Assembly: GCF_900107215.1 (NCBI RefSeq)
Contig: NZ_FNPD01000003.1
Coordinates: 62,001 to 126,000 of the forward strand
Length of the DNA stretch: 64,000 nt
Source: Acetomicrobium thermoterrenum DSM 13490
Lineage (GTDB): Bacteria; Synergistota; Synergistia; Synergistales; Acetomicrobiaceae
Direction of reading: 5' to 3'
Numbering within the stretch: position 1 is the stretch's first letter; every line of letters begins with the position of its first letter. Made by a program: the position numbers and the translations under genes. The notes under the pieces are model-generated. The model saw only the letters and a list, made by a program, of their open reading frames with translations. It did no database searches and was not told where the DNA came from. Of the stretch, positions 34,201 through 43,036 are shown piece after piece.

Positions 34201-34866
34201 TCAATTACCTCCTTCTTTTAAAACCGTCCAAAGGGCAGCTGCAGCCGCCTTGAGCGGATCTACTACAATTAGACCCGTTTCTTTAGCGATCAAAGGCGCT
34301 ACGCCTATGGTTGTCATACCAGTGCAGGCTAAAGCGAGCACTTTGACACCTTTCTGCTTTAGTTCCTCGACCGCATTTAGCGTGCTCAACTTGCCCGTGG
34401 TGGTCATCAAATCAAGCGTCGAAGTTACACCGCTGGGTTTTGTCCAAGCTATCATGCGATCACACAATACCGCCTTCATGCCCACGGGCACTTCACCTGT
34501 AATACCTAAGACACCAATGGGGAGATTAAAGGAAAGGGCGATGCAGGCTGTCGTCCTCCCTGCACCCACTACGGGTATCGAAAGCACATCTTTAAGTTCG
34601 TTTACTGCAGGGTCTCCTGCACAGCTTATTAATATTCCATCGAACCCTTCACTTTCAAATTCCTTTGCCAAATTTACGACCTTTGGAACGGCCATCTGCT
34701 CTGTTGCGTCGTCGTGTATGCCTTCAGGCTGATCCGGAATACAGCGCGATACCACCTCAAGTTCCGGAAACCATGACATCACCTTTTTCCCGTGAAGTTC
34801 GAGCAAATCCTTATCGTTTGTGGTAAGTACCCTTATTAGAGCTACTTTTGTCTTTTTTACCACCAT
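34201..34866 (-). CDS. Asp/Glu/hydantoin racemase-like protein
   Basis: A 221-residue cofactor-independent racemase-fold protein. Both catalytic-type cysteines are present: C82 in LISCAGDP and C181 in ALACTGM. VGAGRTTA and GVLGITGEVP are conserved between them. Such enzymes interconvert L/D forms of aspartate, glutamate or 5-substituted hydantoins. The ATG overlaps the last 10 bases of the OPT gene and has GGGAGGAG upstream: translational coupling with the transporter. Confidence 0.85.
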   Translation of the reverse strand: MVVKKTKVALIRVLTTNDKDLLELHGKKVMSWFPELEVVSRCIPDQPEGIHDDATEQMAVPKVVNLAKEFESEGFDGILISCAGDPAVNELKDVLSIPVVGAGRTTACIALSFNLPIGVLGITGEVPVGMKAVLCDRMIAWTKPSGVTSTLDLMTTTGKLSTLNAVEELKQKGVKVLALACTGMTTIGVAPLIAKETGLIVVDPLKAAAAALWTVLKEGGN

Positions 34867-36506
34867 CCAAAACTCCTCCCTATAGAAAAGAAGAATCCGT
34901 ATATACCGTCACCCGCAATGAATCCAGCGCCGTAAAGCTCCATCTTTTCCTTGTGTGTCTTTTCATAAATACGTCTTATAGCTACAGCAATCAAAAGACC
35001 TATTCCATAAATTGGATTGTTTATAAGCAACCCGGTGGCAAAAAGTATGCCCAATGCCCGTTTTGCCTTGCCAACAAACTGAATTATTGCTCCAGGTATT
35101 GCCCATATGATAAGTTCTCTCAAAATTTGCGGGCTTGAACCGGCTTTAATGGTGACGGCGAAGGCACGGCTCACAGGGGGAATCAAATCAAGTTTAAAAT
35201 GCATATTCATAAACACAGCCACAGCAATCATAGCGACTATGCCACCTATTGCTTCGGATATAAACTGTTGTCGCCTTCCATCCAGCTCATAAGGAATATT
35301 TTTACCCATCCCCCTTATGATCCAACCCGTCTTTAAGTCATAACCCATGTCGGCAAAGCAAGGACCCGTACTTGCCACATATCCGGAAAGCAAAGCTAGA
35401 GCTAAAGGAGGAAAGTTCATAAATAAACCTATGGTTAAAAATATGATTGTGATAGCAAAACCTGGAAACCATCCGGAGTGCATGGCACACAAACCTACAA
35501 GTATTGGCGCAATGAGCGCAGATATACCAGACCAAAAAACCCACAGAGCCAATTTTGAGGCCGCCATTTCTGTATATACACCGGAGATAAACGCCAAGGC
35601 TAACGCTCCCGCGATAAAAAGGACAAAAGACACAAAAATGGCCTTCTTAGTTTGTGAAGGAGACACCGTAGGTATATATTCATTGTTTTCGGTATTATTT
35701 AGATTTTTATCACTCGAAGCACCCTTTCTAAATATGATAACCATTGCTTGAATCAGAGAAACTAATCCGGCACCAATCATAACACCATGGGGTATGTAAG
35801 TTTTGCCCAAATCAACTGGCAAACCGCTTATTCCCAATGATGACATAAATGATGAAAAAATAGGGAAATACCCTCTAACGATTAAGCCTATACCTAATGC
35901 AATCATTGCATATGGATTAGCTATAAATGCAATGCCTACTCCCGCCATTGGAAGTCCGCTTGGAAGTACTGGTTTGATTCTTAATGCAGTACCCACAGCA
36001 CCCAATAATATCCCTTGAAATAAAGTTTTTGCCTTGGCACCACCTTCATCTCCAGCAACTAATGCAGCTGCAGTAGCAACACCAGGTGGCCATGAGCCAC
36101 TCGCAGGATACATTTCAGAATCATAAACCTTATAAACAAAATACATTCCCAAAATAGTTGCAATAGCGCTCCCTAAAACCATGGGAATAAGCAACTTTAA
36201 ATCACCAAAGGCATACAAAATACCCGCGGCCAGAAGACCACAATTAGCAGCTGCAAATCCTCCGCCAGAGGTCATGGTTTGAATAAGGTTTTGTCGATCA
36301 AGATTTCTAAACTTACGTAAAGCATTAAGAGGAATTCTTGCTATAGACATAGCTATCAAGGCGCCGATTATTGAAGTGTTGGGAGTTATGCCGATTCGCG
36401 AGATTATTTGCATACATATAATGGCTGAAAAAAACGTAACAATTAGACTTATCAAAAACGTTTCTTTTTCTATTGCTTTTGCATGTAGACTAGATCTTTG
36501 GTACAT
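34857..36506 (-). CDS. OPT/YSL-family transporter
   Basis: A 549-residue membrane protein with about 14-15 hydrophobic segments, of the oligopeptide transporter family that takes up short peptides or peptide-like metal chelates with protons. Blocks: NTSIIGALIAM, TSGGGFAAANCG, YPASGSWPPGVATA (about 143-156) and DMGYDLKTGW, typical of the bacterial OPT group. GGAGGTG lies 7 bases before the ATG at 36506. First gene of the operon; the low-GC gap at 36507-36797 should hold its promoter. AT-richer than the 10-27 kb region by eye. Confidence 0.9.
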   Translation of the reverse strand: MYQRSSLHAKAIEKETFLISLIVTFFSAIICMQIISRIGITPNTSIIGALIAMSIARIPLNALRKFRNLDRQNLIQTMTSGGGFAAANCGLLAAGILYAFGDLKLLIPMVLGSAIATILGMYFVYKVYDSEMYPASGSWPPGVATAAALVAGDEGGAKAKTLFQGILLGAVGTALRIKPVLPSGLPMAGVGIAFIANPYAMIALGIGLIVRGYFPIFSSFMSSLGISGLPVDLGKTYIPHGVMIGAGLVSLIQAMVIIFRKGASSDKNLNNTENNEYIPTVSPSQTKKAIFVSFVLFIAGALALAFISGVYTEMAASKLALWVFWSGISALIAPILVGLCAMHSGWFPGFAITIIFLTIGLFMNFPPLALALLSGYVASTGPCFADMGYDLKTGWIIRGMGKNIPYELDGRRQQFISEAIGGIVAMIAVAVFMNMHFKLDLIPPVSRAFAVTIKAGSSPQILRELIIWAIPGAIIQFVGKAKRALGILFATGLLINNPIYGIGLLIAVAIRRIYEKTHKEKMELYGAGFIAGDGIYGFFFSIGRSFGWW

Positions 36507-36797
36507 TTCTAACACCTCCAACAGTAATCAATGTTATCAATTATTTAAATGATTCATTCATAGTACATAAATTTATAAATAGCACTAAATAACATTAATA
36601 ATAATAATATAAAAACAAAAAATAACTAAAATCTCATTAACACTATATACTACTAAATAGCAATGATATGATAATACTATAATATAAAAGTACATAACCA
36701 TAAGATAACTAAATTCTACAAGAATTGATAATGCCAGAACAATGTACCTTCAAGCATGAAAATGGGGTGTTATTTTATGCAAAATGCACAAACTTTA
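36507..36797. other. AT-rich intergenic region before the OPT operon
   Basis: About 290 bases, mostly A and T, between the OPT gene start and the stop of the first PucR gene. It must carry the OPT operon promoter, but I see no box pair good enough to name. A weak TTAGTG-17-TACTAT is present on the minus strand near 36561-36590. No gene, RNA or repeat is recognisable; a 62-codon plus-strand frame here looks accidental. Confidence 0.5.
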
Positions 36798-37952
36798 TTA
36801 ATCAAAGTCGGTTTTATTATGTAAAGTGGAACACAAAAAGATGGCGAGCCACAAAAGAGGTGTGTTTTGGTCTGCAAGATATTGATTTCCAAGAAGATCT
36901 TCAATCTGCTTGATGCGATATTTTAACGTGTTTCTATGAATATTAAGAAGCGATGATGCTGTTTGTTGATTTCTTCCAGATTCCAGATAAACTTTTAGCG
37001 TTTCAAAAAGCTCTGATCCCTTAAGGTTGTCATGCTCTATAAGGGGAGAAAGCATATTCGAGGCAACTAAAACGAGATCTTTAATTTGAGGATGTTCAAG
37101 AATCAGAGATAACAATTTAACATCAGAAAATGGAATTATATAACTGCTATATCCAAGAATTTTTGCAATTTTTATAGCAATTTTTGCCTCATATAGGCAA
37201 TGCCTTATGCATTTAGAAAACGGTCTGGGTTCACTCAAACTAAGCAATATTTTTTTACATTCTAATCTACTTTCAAATGAATGAATTGCATTATATAAAT
37301 TACCTATTTGTGTGTCGCGTAAAAGCATAAGTATATCCTCTTGTTGAGAGGCTAGGATAAAATCCAAGTCTGATTTGAGTAAAATATATCTAAATAAAGA
37401 AATTTCTTCATCACTAAAACAAGGTGATGACGATAAAAGGCCTATTCGAATGGGAGTACCTCTTTCCCATCCGAATGATTCTAATTCATCAAAGGCTGTT
37501 TCAGTTTCATCATTAATCAGCTGAATAAGTAGGTCAGCTTTTTCAATGCTTTTTTCGGTATTTTCCTCGGATTTAATAATTTTGCTCATGACTTCTTTTA
37601 TAATTTCTACATATGGAATATGAGTGGGCAGGCTAATTATTGGCATAGAATAACTGTTTGCAATTTGGATAACTTGTTCAGGAAGGACATTTATATATCG
37701 TCCTAATTTAATGCCAAATCCAGCTACTTTTTTATCCGCTCCTGCTGTTATTATTTTTTTCAATCCATCTTTACTATCTTTGAATGCGAATGCGGTAGTG
37801 AGGAGGAATTCGTCAGGAGCAAGCCAATTCTCAGCGTCTGGTACCTCTAAAATATCTAAGTATTTAATTTTTCTATCAAGCCCATTCTGGCCAGCTAAAA
37901 GATACGAACCCGAAAGAGCTGGCAATTTCAACATCTCGCGAACTGAAATCAT
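36798..37952 (-). CDS. PucR-family transcriptional regulator (first)
   Basis: A 384-residue regulator: N-terminal PucR ligand domain (residues 1-120, with SVREMLKLPALSG and EFLLTTAFAFKD) and a C-terminal PucR-type helix-turn-helix (SGRNQQTASSLLNIHRNTLKYRIKQIE, cited by its core NIHRNTLKYRIKQIE). PucR proteins control purine, GABA or other nitrogen-source genes. It is divergent from the NCS1 permease and adjacent to the OPT operon, so either could be its target. The second regulator at 49388 shares this architecture. Confidence 0.9.
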   Translation of the reverse strand: MISVREMLKLPALSGSYLLAGQNGLDRKIKYLDILEVPDAENWLAPDEFLLTTAFAFKDSKDGLKKIITAGADKKVAGFGIKLGRYINVLPEQVIQIANSYSMPIISLPTHIPYVEIIKEVMSKIIKSEENTEKSIEKADLLIQLINDETETAFDELESFGWERGTPIRIGLLSSSPCFSDEEISLFRYILLKSDLDFILASQQEDILMLLRDTQIGNLYNAIHSFESRLECKKILLSLSEPRPFSKCIRHCLYEAKIAIKIAKILGYSSYIIPFSDVKLLSLILEHPQIKDLVLVASNMLSPLIEHDNLKGSELFETLKVYLESGRNQQTASSLLNIHRNTLKYRIKQIEDLLGNQYLADQNTPLLWLAIFLCSTLHNKTDFD

Positions 37953-38036
37953 ATGCTATCCACCTCACAAAATTCGATGTAATATCTATGTGCATATTGC
38001 ACAATAACATTATATGATATTTATAATTTAGGTACA

Positions 38037-38064
38037 TTGACTGCTTTTACAGAGACGGTATGAT
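38037..38064 (+). promoter_or_regulatory. Predicted promoter for the NCS1 permease operon
   Basis: TTGACT (38037-38042), 16 bases, TATGAT (38059-38064). This leaves a leader of about 105 bases with AT-rich sequence and a small repeat ATTCTAT/ATAGAAT but no riboswitch that I recognise. Confidence 0.5.
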
Positions 38065-38176
38065 TAACTTTAATTGTTATAATTGAACATATTCTCTTTT
38101 TATTCCATATTATCACAATTATCACATAATTCTATCAGCTAATGTAAAAAATAGAATATCAGGAGGTGATTGAATA

Positions 38177-39409
38177 ATGCAAGAACGAGAAGAATTAATA
38201 TTAAACCCTGTTCCACAGGAGGAACGCACCGGGTGGAAAGCCCCTCTCTTTAATATACTAGGATGCAATATTGCAATTTCGGAACTAATGGTTGGCGGAG
38301 CCCTAATAGCTGGTATGACCCTTAAGGATATGGCACTCGCTTCCATAATAGGCAATCTTTTGTTAGTAGCAATATTATCTATCCAAGGATATATTGGATA
38401 TAAGGAAGGGTTAAATACTTATATCCTTGCAAAGGGAGCTTTTGGTGATGTAGGTGGAAAATTTGTTATTTCCTTAATTTTGGGGATTACCAGCTTTGGA
38501 TGGTTCGGGGTTCAAGCTGGGGTTGCGGGGTTATCAATTCAAAAGATTTTTCCTGGCCTTAATTTTACAGTCACTACTATTGTAATCGGATTTTTGATGG
38601 TAATTGTAGCAGCATATGGTTTTAAAACAATGGCTATCTTTAATTATATTGCAATACCACCGTTAATAATTTTATTAATATGGGGATTAATTAAAACTAT
38701 AGGCATTAATAACATTGAATCAATTGGTTCATATATGCCTGCTCAGCATATTAGTCTAAAGGATGGTATCAATATGGTTGTAGGTCTGATTATCGTTGGA
38801 GCAGTAATATCACCAGATTACCTTCGTTACGCAAAAAAATCTATGGATATTTTTATGGTTGGATTCATAGGCTTCGCAATTATATCTATCTTTCAACAAA
38901 TTGCAGCTGGAGTAATTGCAATGCAGGCTCCCACTTGGGATATTACAGAAGTTCTAGCACAGCTAGGGTTCAACTGGATAGCTTTTGCAATTTTGCTATT
39001 AGCTGCGTGGTCCACAAATTTGTCTAACGCATATTCAGGAGGCTTGGCACTTAAAAACCTTTTTCCTAAATATAGCAGAATTACATTAACATTTGTTGCT
39101 GGTTTAATAGGAACTGGTATCGCAGCTTTAGGCATTGTTTTTAAATTTCAAAGCTTTCTTGGATTTTTAAGCATGATGATACCCTCGATTGCCGGTGTAA
39201 TGTGGGTGGAGTACTACATTATTCAAGGAAGACAATTTAGGGTCCGTGAAGGTATTAATGTTCCAGCGTTCTTTGCTTGGTTTCTAGGATTTTTAATATC
39301 TTTCCTTTCAACAAAATATCAATACGGCTTACCACCGATAAACGGCATCATAAGCGCAAGCATTTTATATCTTGTTTTTGCCCGTTTGTTTCGTCTTGCT
39401 GATAAATAA
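38177..39409 (+). CDS. NCS1-family permease, CodB-like
   Basis: A 410-residue sodium- or proton-coupled nucleobase:cation symporter-1 family protein with about 12 membrane segments; relatives import cytosine, allantoin, hydantoins or related heterocycles. Diagnostic blocks: NILGCNIAISELMVGG (about 27-42), SFGWFGVQAGVAG (TM3) and WSTNLSNAYSGGLAL (TM8, the N-S-x-x-Y pattern of CodB). The ribosome site is a near-perfect AGGAGGTGATT. It is followed after 23 bases by a nitrilase-family gene. Hydantoin or a pyrimidine-related compound is a plausible cargo given the neighbours (inference). Confidence 0.9.
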   Translation: MQEREELILNPVPQEERTGWKAPLFNILGCNIAISELMVGGALIAGMTLKDMALASIIGNLLLVAILSIQGYIGYKEGLNTYILAKGAFGDVGGKFVISLILGITSFGWFGVQAGVAGLSIQKIFPGLNFTVTTIVIGFLMVIVAAYGFKTMAIFNYIAIPPLIILLIWGLIKTIGINNIESIGSYMPAQHISLKDGINMVVGLIIVGAVISPDYLRYAKKSMDIFMVGFIGFAIISIFQQIAAGVIAMQAPTWDITEVLAQLGFNWIAFAILLLAAWSTNLSNAYSGGLALKNLFPKYSRITLTFVAGLIGTGIAALGIVFKFQSFLGFLSMMIPSIAGVMWVEYYIIQGRQFRVREGINVPAFFAWFLGFLISFLSTKYQYGLPPINGIISASILYLVFARLFRLADK

Positions 39410-39432
39410 ATGATTAATTGGAGGGCTGTAAT

Positions 39433-40251
39433 ATGTCAAGGATAGTAAATATCGGGATCGTTCAAATGGATTCAAAGCTGGGAGATGTGTCGTACAATAT
39501 CGATCATGCCAAAAGGTTGATCCATGATGCTGTAAAGGCGGGCGCAAACATAATATGTTTGCCAGAGCTTTTTGCTACTGGATATAATTTGGACGTTCTT
39601 AAAGACAGCATTGTGAAGCTAAGCATTCAATATTACGAACAAATTTGCCAAGAAATTTCTGATATCGCTAAATGTAATAAAGTTTACATAATTGCTCCCT
39701 TTGGCGAGAAAGGGGCCATTTCAGGAGTAGTATATAATTCTGCCTTACTATTTGACGACGAAGGAGCGATGATGGGAAGCTTTGCGAAGACACACCTTTG
39801 GGCATTGGAGCGATTGTATTTTAAAGAAGGATCAAGATATCCCGTTTTTGAAACGAAATACGGCAAAATCGGCATAATGATTTGTTACGATGCCGGTTTT
39901 CCAGAAGCTTGTAGGAGTTTATGCCTCAAAGGAGCTGAAATGGTCTTCGTGCCGGCCGCATGGAGAAAGCAGGACAAAGATATGTGGGATTTGAACCTTC
40001 GACAAAGATCCCTTGAAAACCTCTTATTCACAGTTGGTGTCAATAGAGTAGGAGTAGAGGAGGATTTACACTTATTTGGGGGCAGCAAAATATGTAACCC
40101 TAGGAGTGAAGTAATATGCGAGTTGCCTATCGACAAGGAAGATGTCACGGTTTTTAGCATCGATTTAGACGAGGTAGTTGACCAAAGAATCCAAATACCG
40201 TATCTCAGGGACAGGAAGCCATGGCTATACACAAAACTTGTTGAAATGTAA
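39433..40251 (+). CDS. Carbon-nitrogen hydrolase, nitrilase superfamily
   Basis: A 272-residue amidase with an intact Glu-Lys-Cys triad: E45 (LPELFATGY), K119 (FAKTHLW) and C151 (IMICYDAGFPEA). The superfamily includes N-carbamoyl-D-amino-acid hydrolase, beta-ureidopropionase and omega-amidase. The ATG at 39433 has GGAGG upstream; a TTG at 39418 lies inside that site. It forms a two-gene unit with the NCS1 permease, supporting hydrolysis of the imported compound or of its ring-opened ureide. Confidence 0.9.
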   Translation: MSRIVNIGIVQMDSKLGDVSYNIDHAKRLIHDAVKAGANIICLPELFATGYNLDVLKDSIVKLSIQYYEQICQEISDIAKCNKVYIIAPFGEKGAISGVVYNSALLFDDEGAMMGSFAKTHLWALERLYFKEGSRYPVFETKYGKIGIMICYDAGFPEACRSLCLKGAEMVFVPAAWRKQDKDMWDLNLRQRSLENLLFTVGVNRVGVEEDLHLFGGSKICNPRSEVICELPIDKEDVTVFSIDLDEVVDQRIQIPYLRDRKPWLYTKLVEM

Positions 40252-40286
40252 TTGAAATCAATCTTTATATATAGCCCTATACAACA

Positions 40287-41057
40287 TCATTGCATGGGTA
40301 TATGGAAATATTTGTCAAGCTTCCATTGACGTATTTCGCTGTCTTTAGGCGTTTCGTAAGCTCCCACTTTACTCGTCGTCCAGTTCAACATATTTTTGCA
40401 ACTTACCAAATATTCGGCTTCCTTACATGCAGCTATCATGGAATCTATCACTGGTACCCCAAGATTGTCCTGAACCTTTTGAAAGAACCCAAACTCTTTG
40501 GTGCATCCTAAAACAACAACTTCTGCGCCATCTTCTTTCACTGCACGTTCTGCTTCTCTCAGAATCCTTTCTTCTGCAAGATCCTTTTTATCTTGAAAAT
40601 CAAGGACACCTAGCTCAACCGAGCGAAATGATGCAAGCTTACTTTCAAACCCGTATTTCCTTACGTTTTCTCTCATATAGGGAATCATCTTTCGACGCCC
40701 TACTATTATAGAAAAGGTAGCTCCTAACTTAACGGCTATCGATAGTGATGCTTCACATGGTGCTGTAACCACAAGTTTATTGCTCATCTCTCTGGCTTCA
40801 TATAGGAATGGGTCATAAAAACACCCAATAATTGCAGCATCAAATCCGTCGATCTCTGCCTGTCTTATTTTATTCAACAGCTCAGGAGCAATTAACGCTG
40901 AATAATAAAGATATTCTAGGTGATAAGGAGCCTTTGTAAGAGAGGTTGCACATATTGTACAATTTTCCACATATTTAAGGATATAATATTTTATCTGGTC
41001 ATCTAAAAAACTATAACCTATAGGGCTAATGTACATTAATTTCTTTGCATCCGCCAT
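40287..41057 (-). CDS. Asp/Glu/hydantoin racemase family, hydantoin-racemase-like
   Basis: A 256-residue racemase-fold protein with the two-cysteine pattern: C79 in AIIGCFYDP and C185 in VVLGCTKEFG. The G-C-F-x-D-P form resembles hydantoin/allantoin racemases more than aspartate racemase. AAAGGAGGAG precedes the ATG. It is the last gene of the long minus-strand peptide-importer operon (26 bases after the OppF-like gene) and converges with the nitrilase gene, so it may serve both gene sets. Confidence 0.85.
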   Translation of the reverse strand: MADAKKLMYISPIGYSFLDDQIKYYILKYVENCTICATSLTKAPYHLEYLYYSALIAPELLNKIRQAEIDGFDAAIIGCFYDPFLYEAREMSNKLVVTAPCEASLSIAVKLGATFSIIVGRRKMIPYMRENVRKYGFESKLASFRSVELGVLDFQDKKDLAEERILREAERAVKEDGAEVVVLGCTKEFGFFQKVQDNLGVPVIDSMIAACKEAEYLVSCKNMLNWTTSKVGAYETPKDSEIRQWKLDKYFHIPMQ

Positions 41058-41083
41058 ATTTAATCTCCTCCTTTAGTAATTTA

Positions 41084-42040
41084 TTAATATAAGTGACAAC
41101 GAACATAATGATGGGCTTCTAATTCCTTCATATCTGGATCTAGCTTTTTGCATTGATCCGTTGCAAACGGACACCTAAGGTGAAAGCTGCAACCGGGAGG
41201 AATATTTACAGGACTGGGAATTTCGCCTCTTGAAGTTATTTTTTTAGGCTTAAGCTGTTCTTCCTCATCGGTAACGACCGGAATTGAGGAGAGTAACATT
41301 TGTGTATATGGGTGCAGCGGCTTCTCGAAAAATTCCTTGGTTCGAGCAATCTCGCAAATTTTGCCCAGATACATTATCGCAACTCTATGAGCCACGTTTC
41401 TCATTAAGCTGAGATCATGGGTTATAAAAAGATATGACAATTTATATCTGTTTTGTAGGTCCATCAAGCGATTTATAACTTTTGCCTGTATTGATACATC
41501 CAGAGCAGAGGTAGGCTCATCCAAAAGCACTAAATCGGGGTTTGTTGCAATTGCATGAGCTATAGCAACCAGTTGACGCTCTCCGCCGCTCAACGACCTC
41601 GAAAATCGATATGCATAGATTGAAGACAACCCTACTTCTTCTAAAAGGGCTTCAGGAGATGCAGGAAATCCTTTGTATCTATTATTTTTATGCAATTTCA
41701 ACGGAGTAGACAATATTTGTCTTATTGTCCTTCTGGGATTCAATGAGGAATTAGGATCTTGAAAGACGATACGTATCTTACCTTTAATTTCATTGGATCT
41801 AAATTTATAAAGCGATGATATATCTTGGTTATTGTATAGTATTTGACCATTTGTAGGCTCATACATCCCCACAACGGTATAGGCAACGGTGCTTTTGCCT
41901 GAACCAGACTCTCCAACTAAGCCCAACGTTTCTCCTCGAAATATTTCTAAGCTTACCCCGTCAACTGCCTTTACAAAGCTACCTTTTTTATATGGAAAAT
42001 ATTTCTTCAACATGCTCAACTTTAAAATAGGAATGTCCAA
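41084..42040 (-). CDS. Peptide ABC transporter ATP-binding protein, OppF/DppF-like (system 1)
   Basis: A 318-residue ATPase: Walker A GESGSGKST (about 42-50), signature LSGGERQL, Walker B LVLLDEPTSALD, and the C-terminal oligopeptide-ABC region with cysteines (CSFHLRCPFATDQC). The start is TTG, behind GGGAGG with 8 bases spacing. It pairs with the OppD-like protein at the inner membrane to power import through the two permeases encoded upstream. Confidence 0.93.
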   Translation of the reverse strand: MDIPILKLSMLKKYFPYKKGSFVKAVDGVSLEIFRGETLGLVGESGSGKSTVAYTVVGMYEPTNGQILYNNQDISSLYKFRSNEIKGKIRIVFQDPNSSLNPRRTIRQILSTPLKLHKNNRYKGFPASPEALLEEVGLSSIYAYRFSRSLSGGERQLVAIAHAIATNPDLVLLDEPTSALDVSIQAKVINRLMDLQNRYKLSYLFITHDLSLMRNVAHRVAIMYLGKICEIARTKEFFEKPLHPYTQMLLSSIPVVTDEEEQLKPKKITSRGEIPSPVNIPPGCSFHLRCPFATDQCKKLDPDMKELEAHHYVRCHLY

Positions 42041-42055
42041 CGTACTATCCTCCCT

Positions 42056-43036
42056 TTAGAGATCAGCCTTATGGCATGCAACGTAGTGATCGTCCTCATA
42101 CAGAGTTAATTTTGGCTTTGTCCTGTTGCAATCTTCATTGCAAAAAGAACATCGTGGTTGAAATCTACATCCCTTAGGCGGATTCAGATAACTTACCATC
42201 TCTCCCGGTATACCTTCAGCTATGCCTTCTCCTGTCAATTTAGGAACGCATGCCAATAACGCCCTTGTATAAGGGTGAGATGGATTTGCGAAAAGAGAGC
42301 GGGTAGGACCTATTTCTACAATCTCACCACCATACATGATGCAGACGCGGTCAGTAGTTTCCCTGACGACCCCTAAGGAGTGAGTAGCCAAAATGACCGA
42401 CATGCCAGTAGTTTTAACTAAATTATTAAGGAGACCCAAAATCTGTGCTTGTATAGTGACATCCAATGACGTACCGGGTTCATCAGCCAACAAAAGCTTT
42501 CTATCGGTTGCCACTGACATAGCTATGCATATCCGCTGTCTCATCCCGCCACTTAACTGAAAAGGATATGCATCAAAAATTCTTTCAGGATCCGGCAAAA
42601 GGACGTCAGATAAGGCCTTGAGCGCTATGTCCTTAACATCATTTTCGCTGTAATTTATCCTTTTAGCCTGCAAGTTTGCCCTTATGACAGAAGATATTTG
42701 TTCACCAACTGTAAAAACCGGATTTAAAGAACTGGTCGGATCCTGAAATATCATAGACATCTCTGTCCTTCTCGTATTTAGCAATTCTGTTTGACTCATC
42801 TTGTTAACATTGCACCCTTTATACAAAATGTCACCCTTAGAGCTAGCATTACTATCAAGAACTCTAAGTAATGCCCTAAAGGTGGTTGTCTTGCCACAGC
42901 CTGTCTCTCCCACTAAACCAAGCCTTTCGCCCTCGACAAGAGAAAAAGAAACATCGTCCAAAACATGCATCAAACCTTCGTAAACCCTGTAATACACGTT
43001 AAGGTTTTTGACTTCCAATAACACTTCGCTACTCAT
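42056..43036 (-). CDS. Peptide ABC transporter ATP-binding protein, OppD/DppD-like (system 1)
   Basis: A 326-residue ATPase with Walker A GETGCGKTT, signature LSGGMRQR and Walker B LLADEPGTSLD. The last differs from the usual DEPTTALD: a Gly replaces the first Thr, likely tolerated because the catalytic Glu remains. The C-terminal cysteine cluster CRFQPRCSFCNEDC is present. Its ATG overlaps the stop of the OppC-like gene (ATGA). 15 bases separate it from the OppF-like gene. Confidence 0.93.
   Translation of the reverse strand: MSSEVLLEVKNLNVYYRVYEGLMHVLDDVSFSLVEGERLGLVGETGCGKTTTFRALLRVLDSNASSKGDILYKGCNVNKMSQTELLNTRRTEMSMIFQDPTSSLNPVFTVGEQISSVIRANLQAKRINYSENDVKDIALKALSDVLLPDPERIFDAYPFQLSGGMRQRICIAMSVATDRKLLLADEPGTSLDVTIQAQILGLLNNLVKTTGMSVILATHSLGVVRETTDRVCIMYGGEIVEIGPTRSLFANPSHPYTRALLACVPKLTGEGIAEGIPGEMVSYLNPPKGCRFQPRCSFCNEDCNRTKPKLTLYEDDHYVACHKADL

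Noticed and set aside
36725-36913. 62-codon plus-strand frame before the PucR gene end
   Set aside because: Overlaps the PucR C-terminal coding region on the other strand, no good ribosome site, AT-rich chance frame.
38065-38176. Possible riboswitch in the 105-base leader of the NCS1 permease
   Set aside because: I found no purine, guanidine or other known riboswitch core; only a weak 7-bp repeat and AT-rich sequence.
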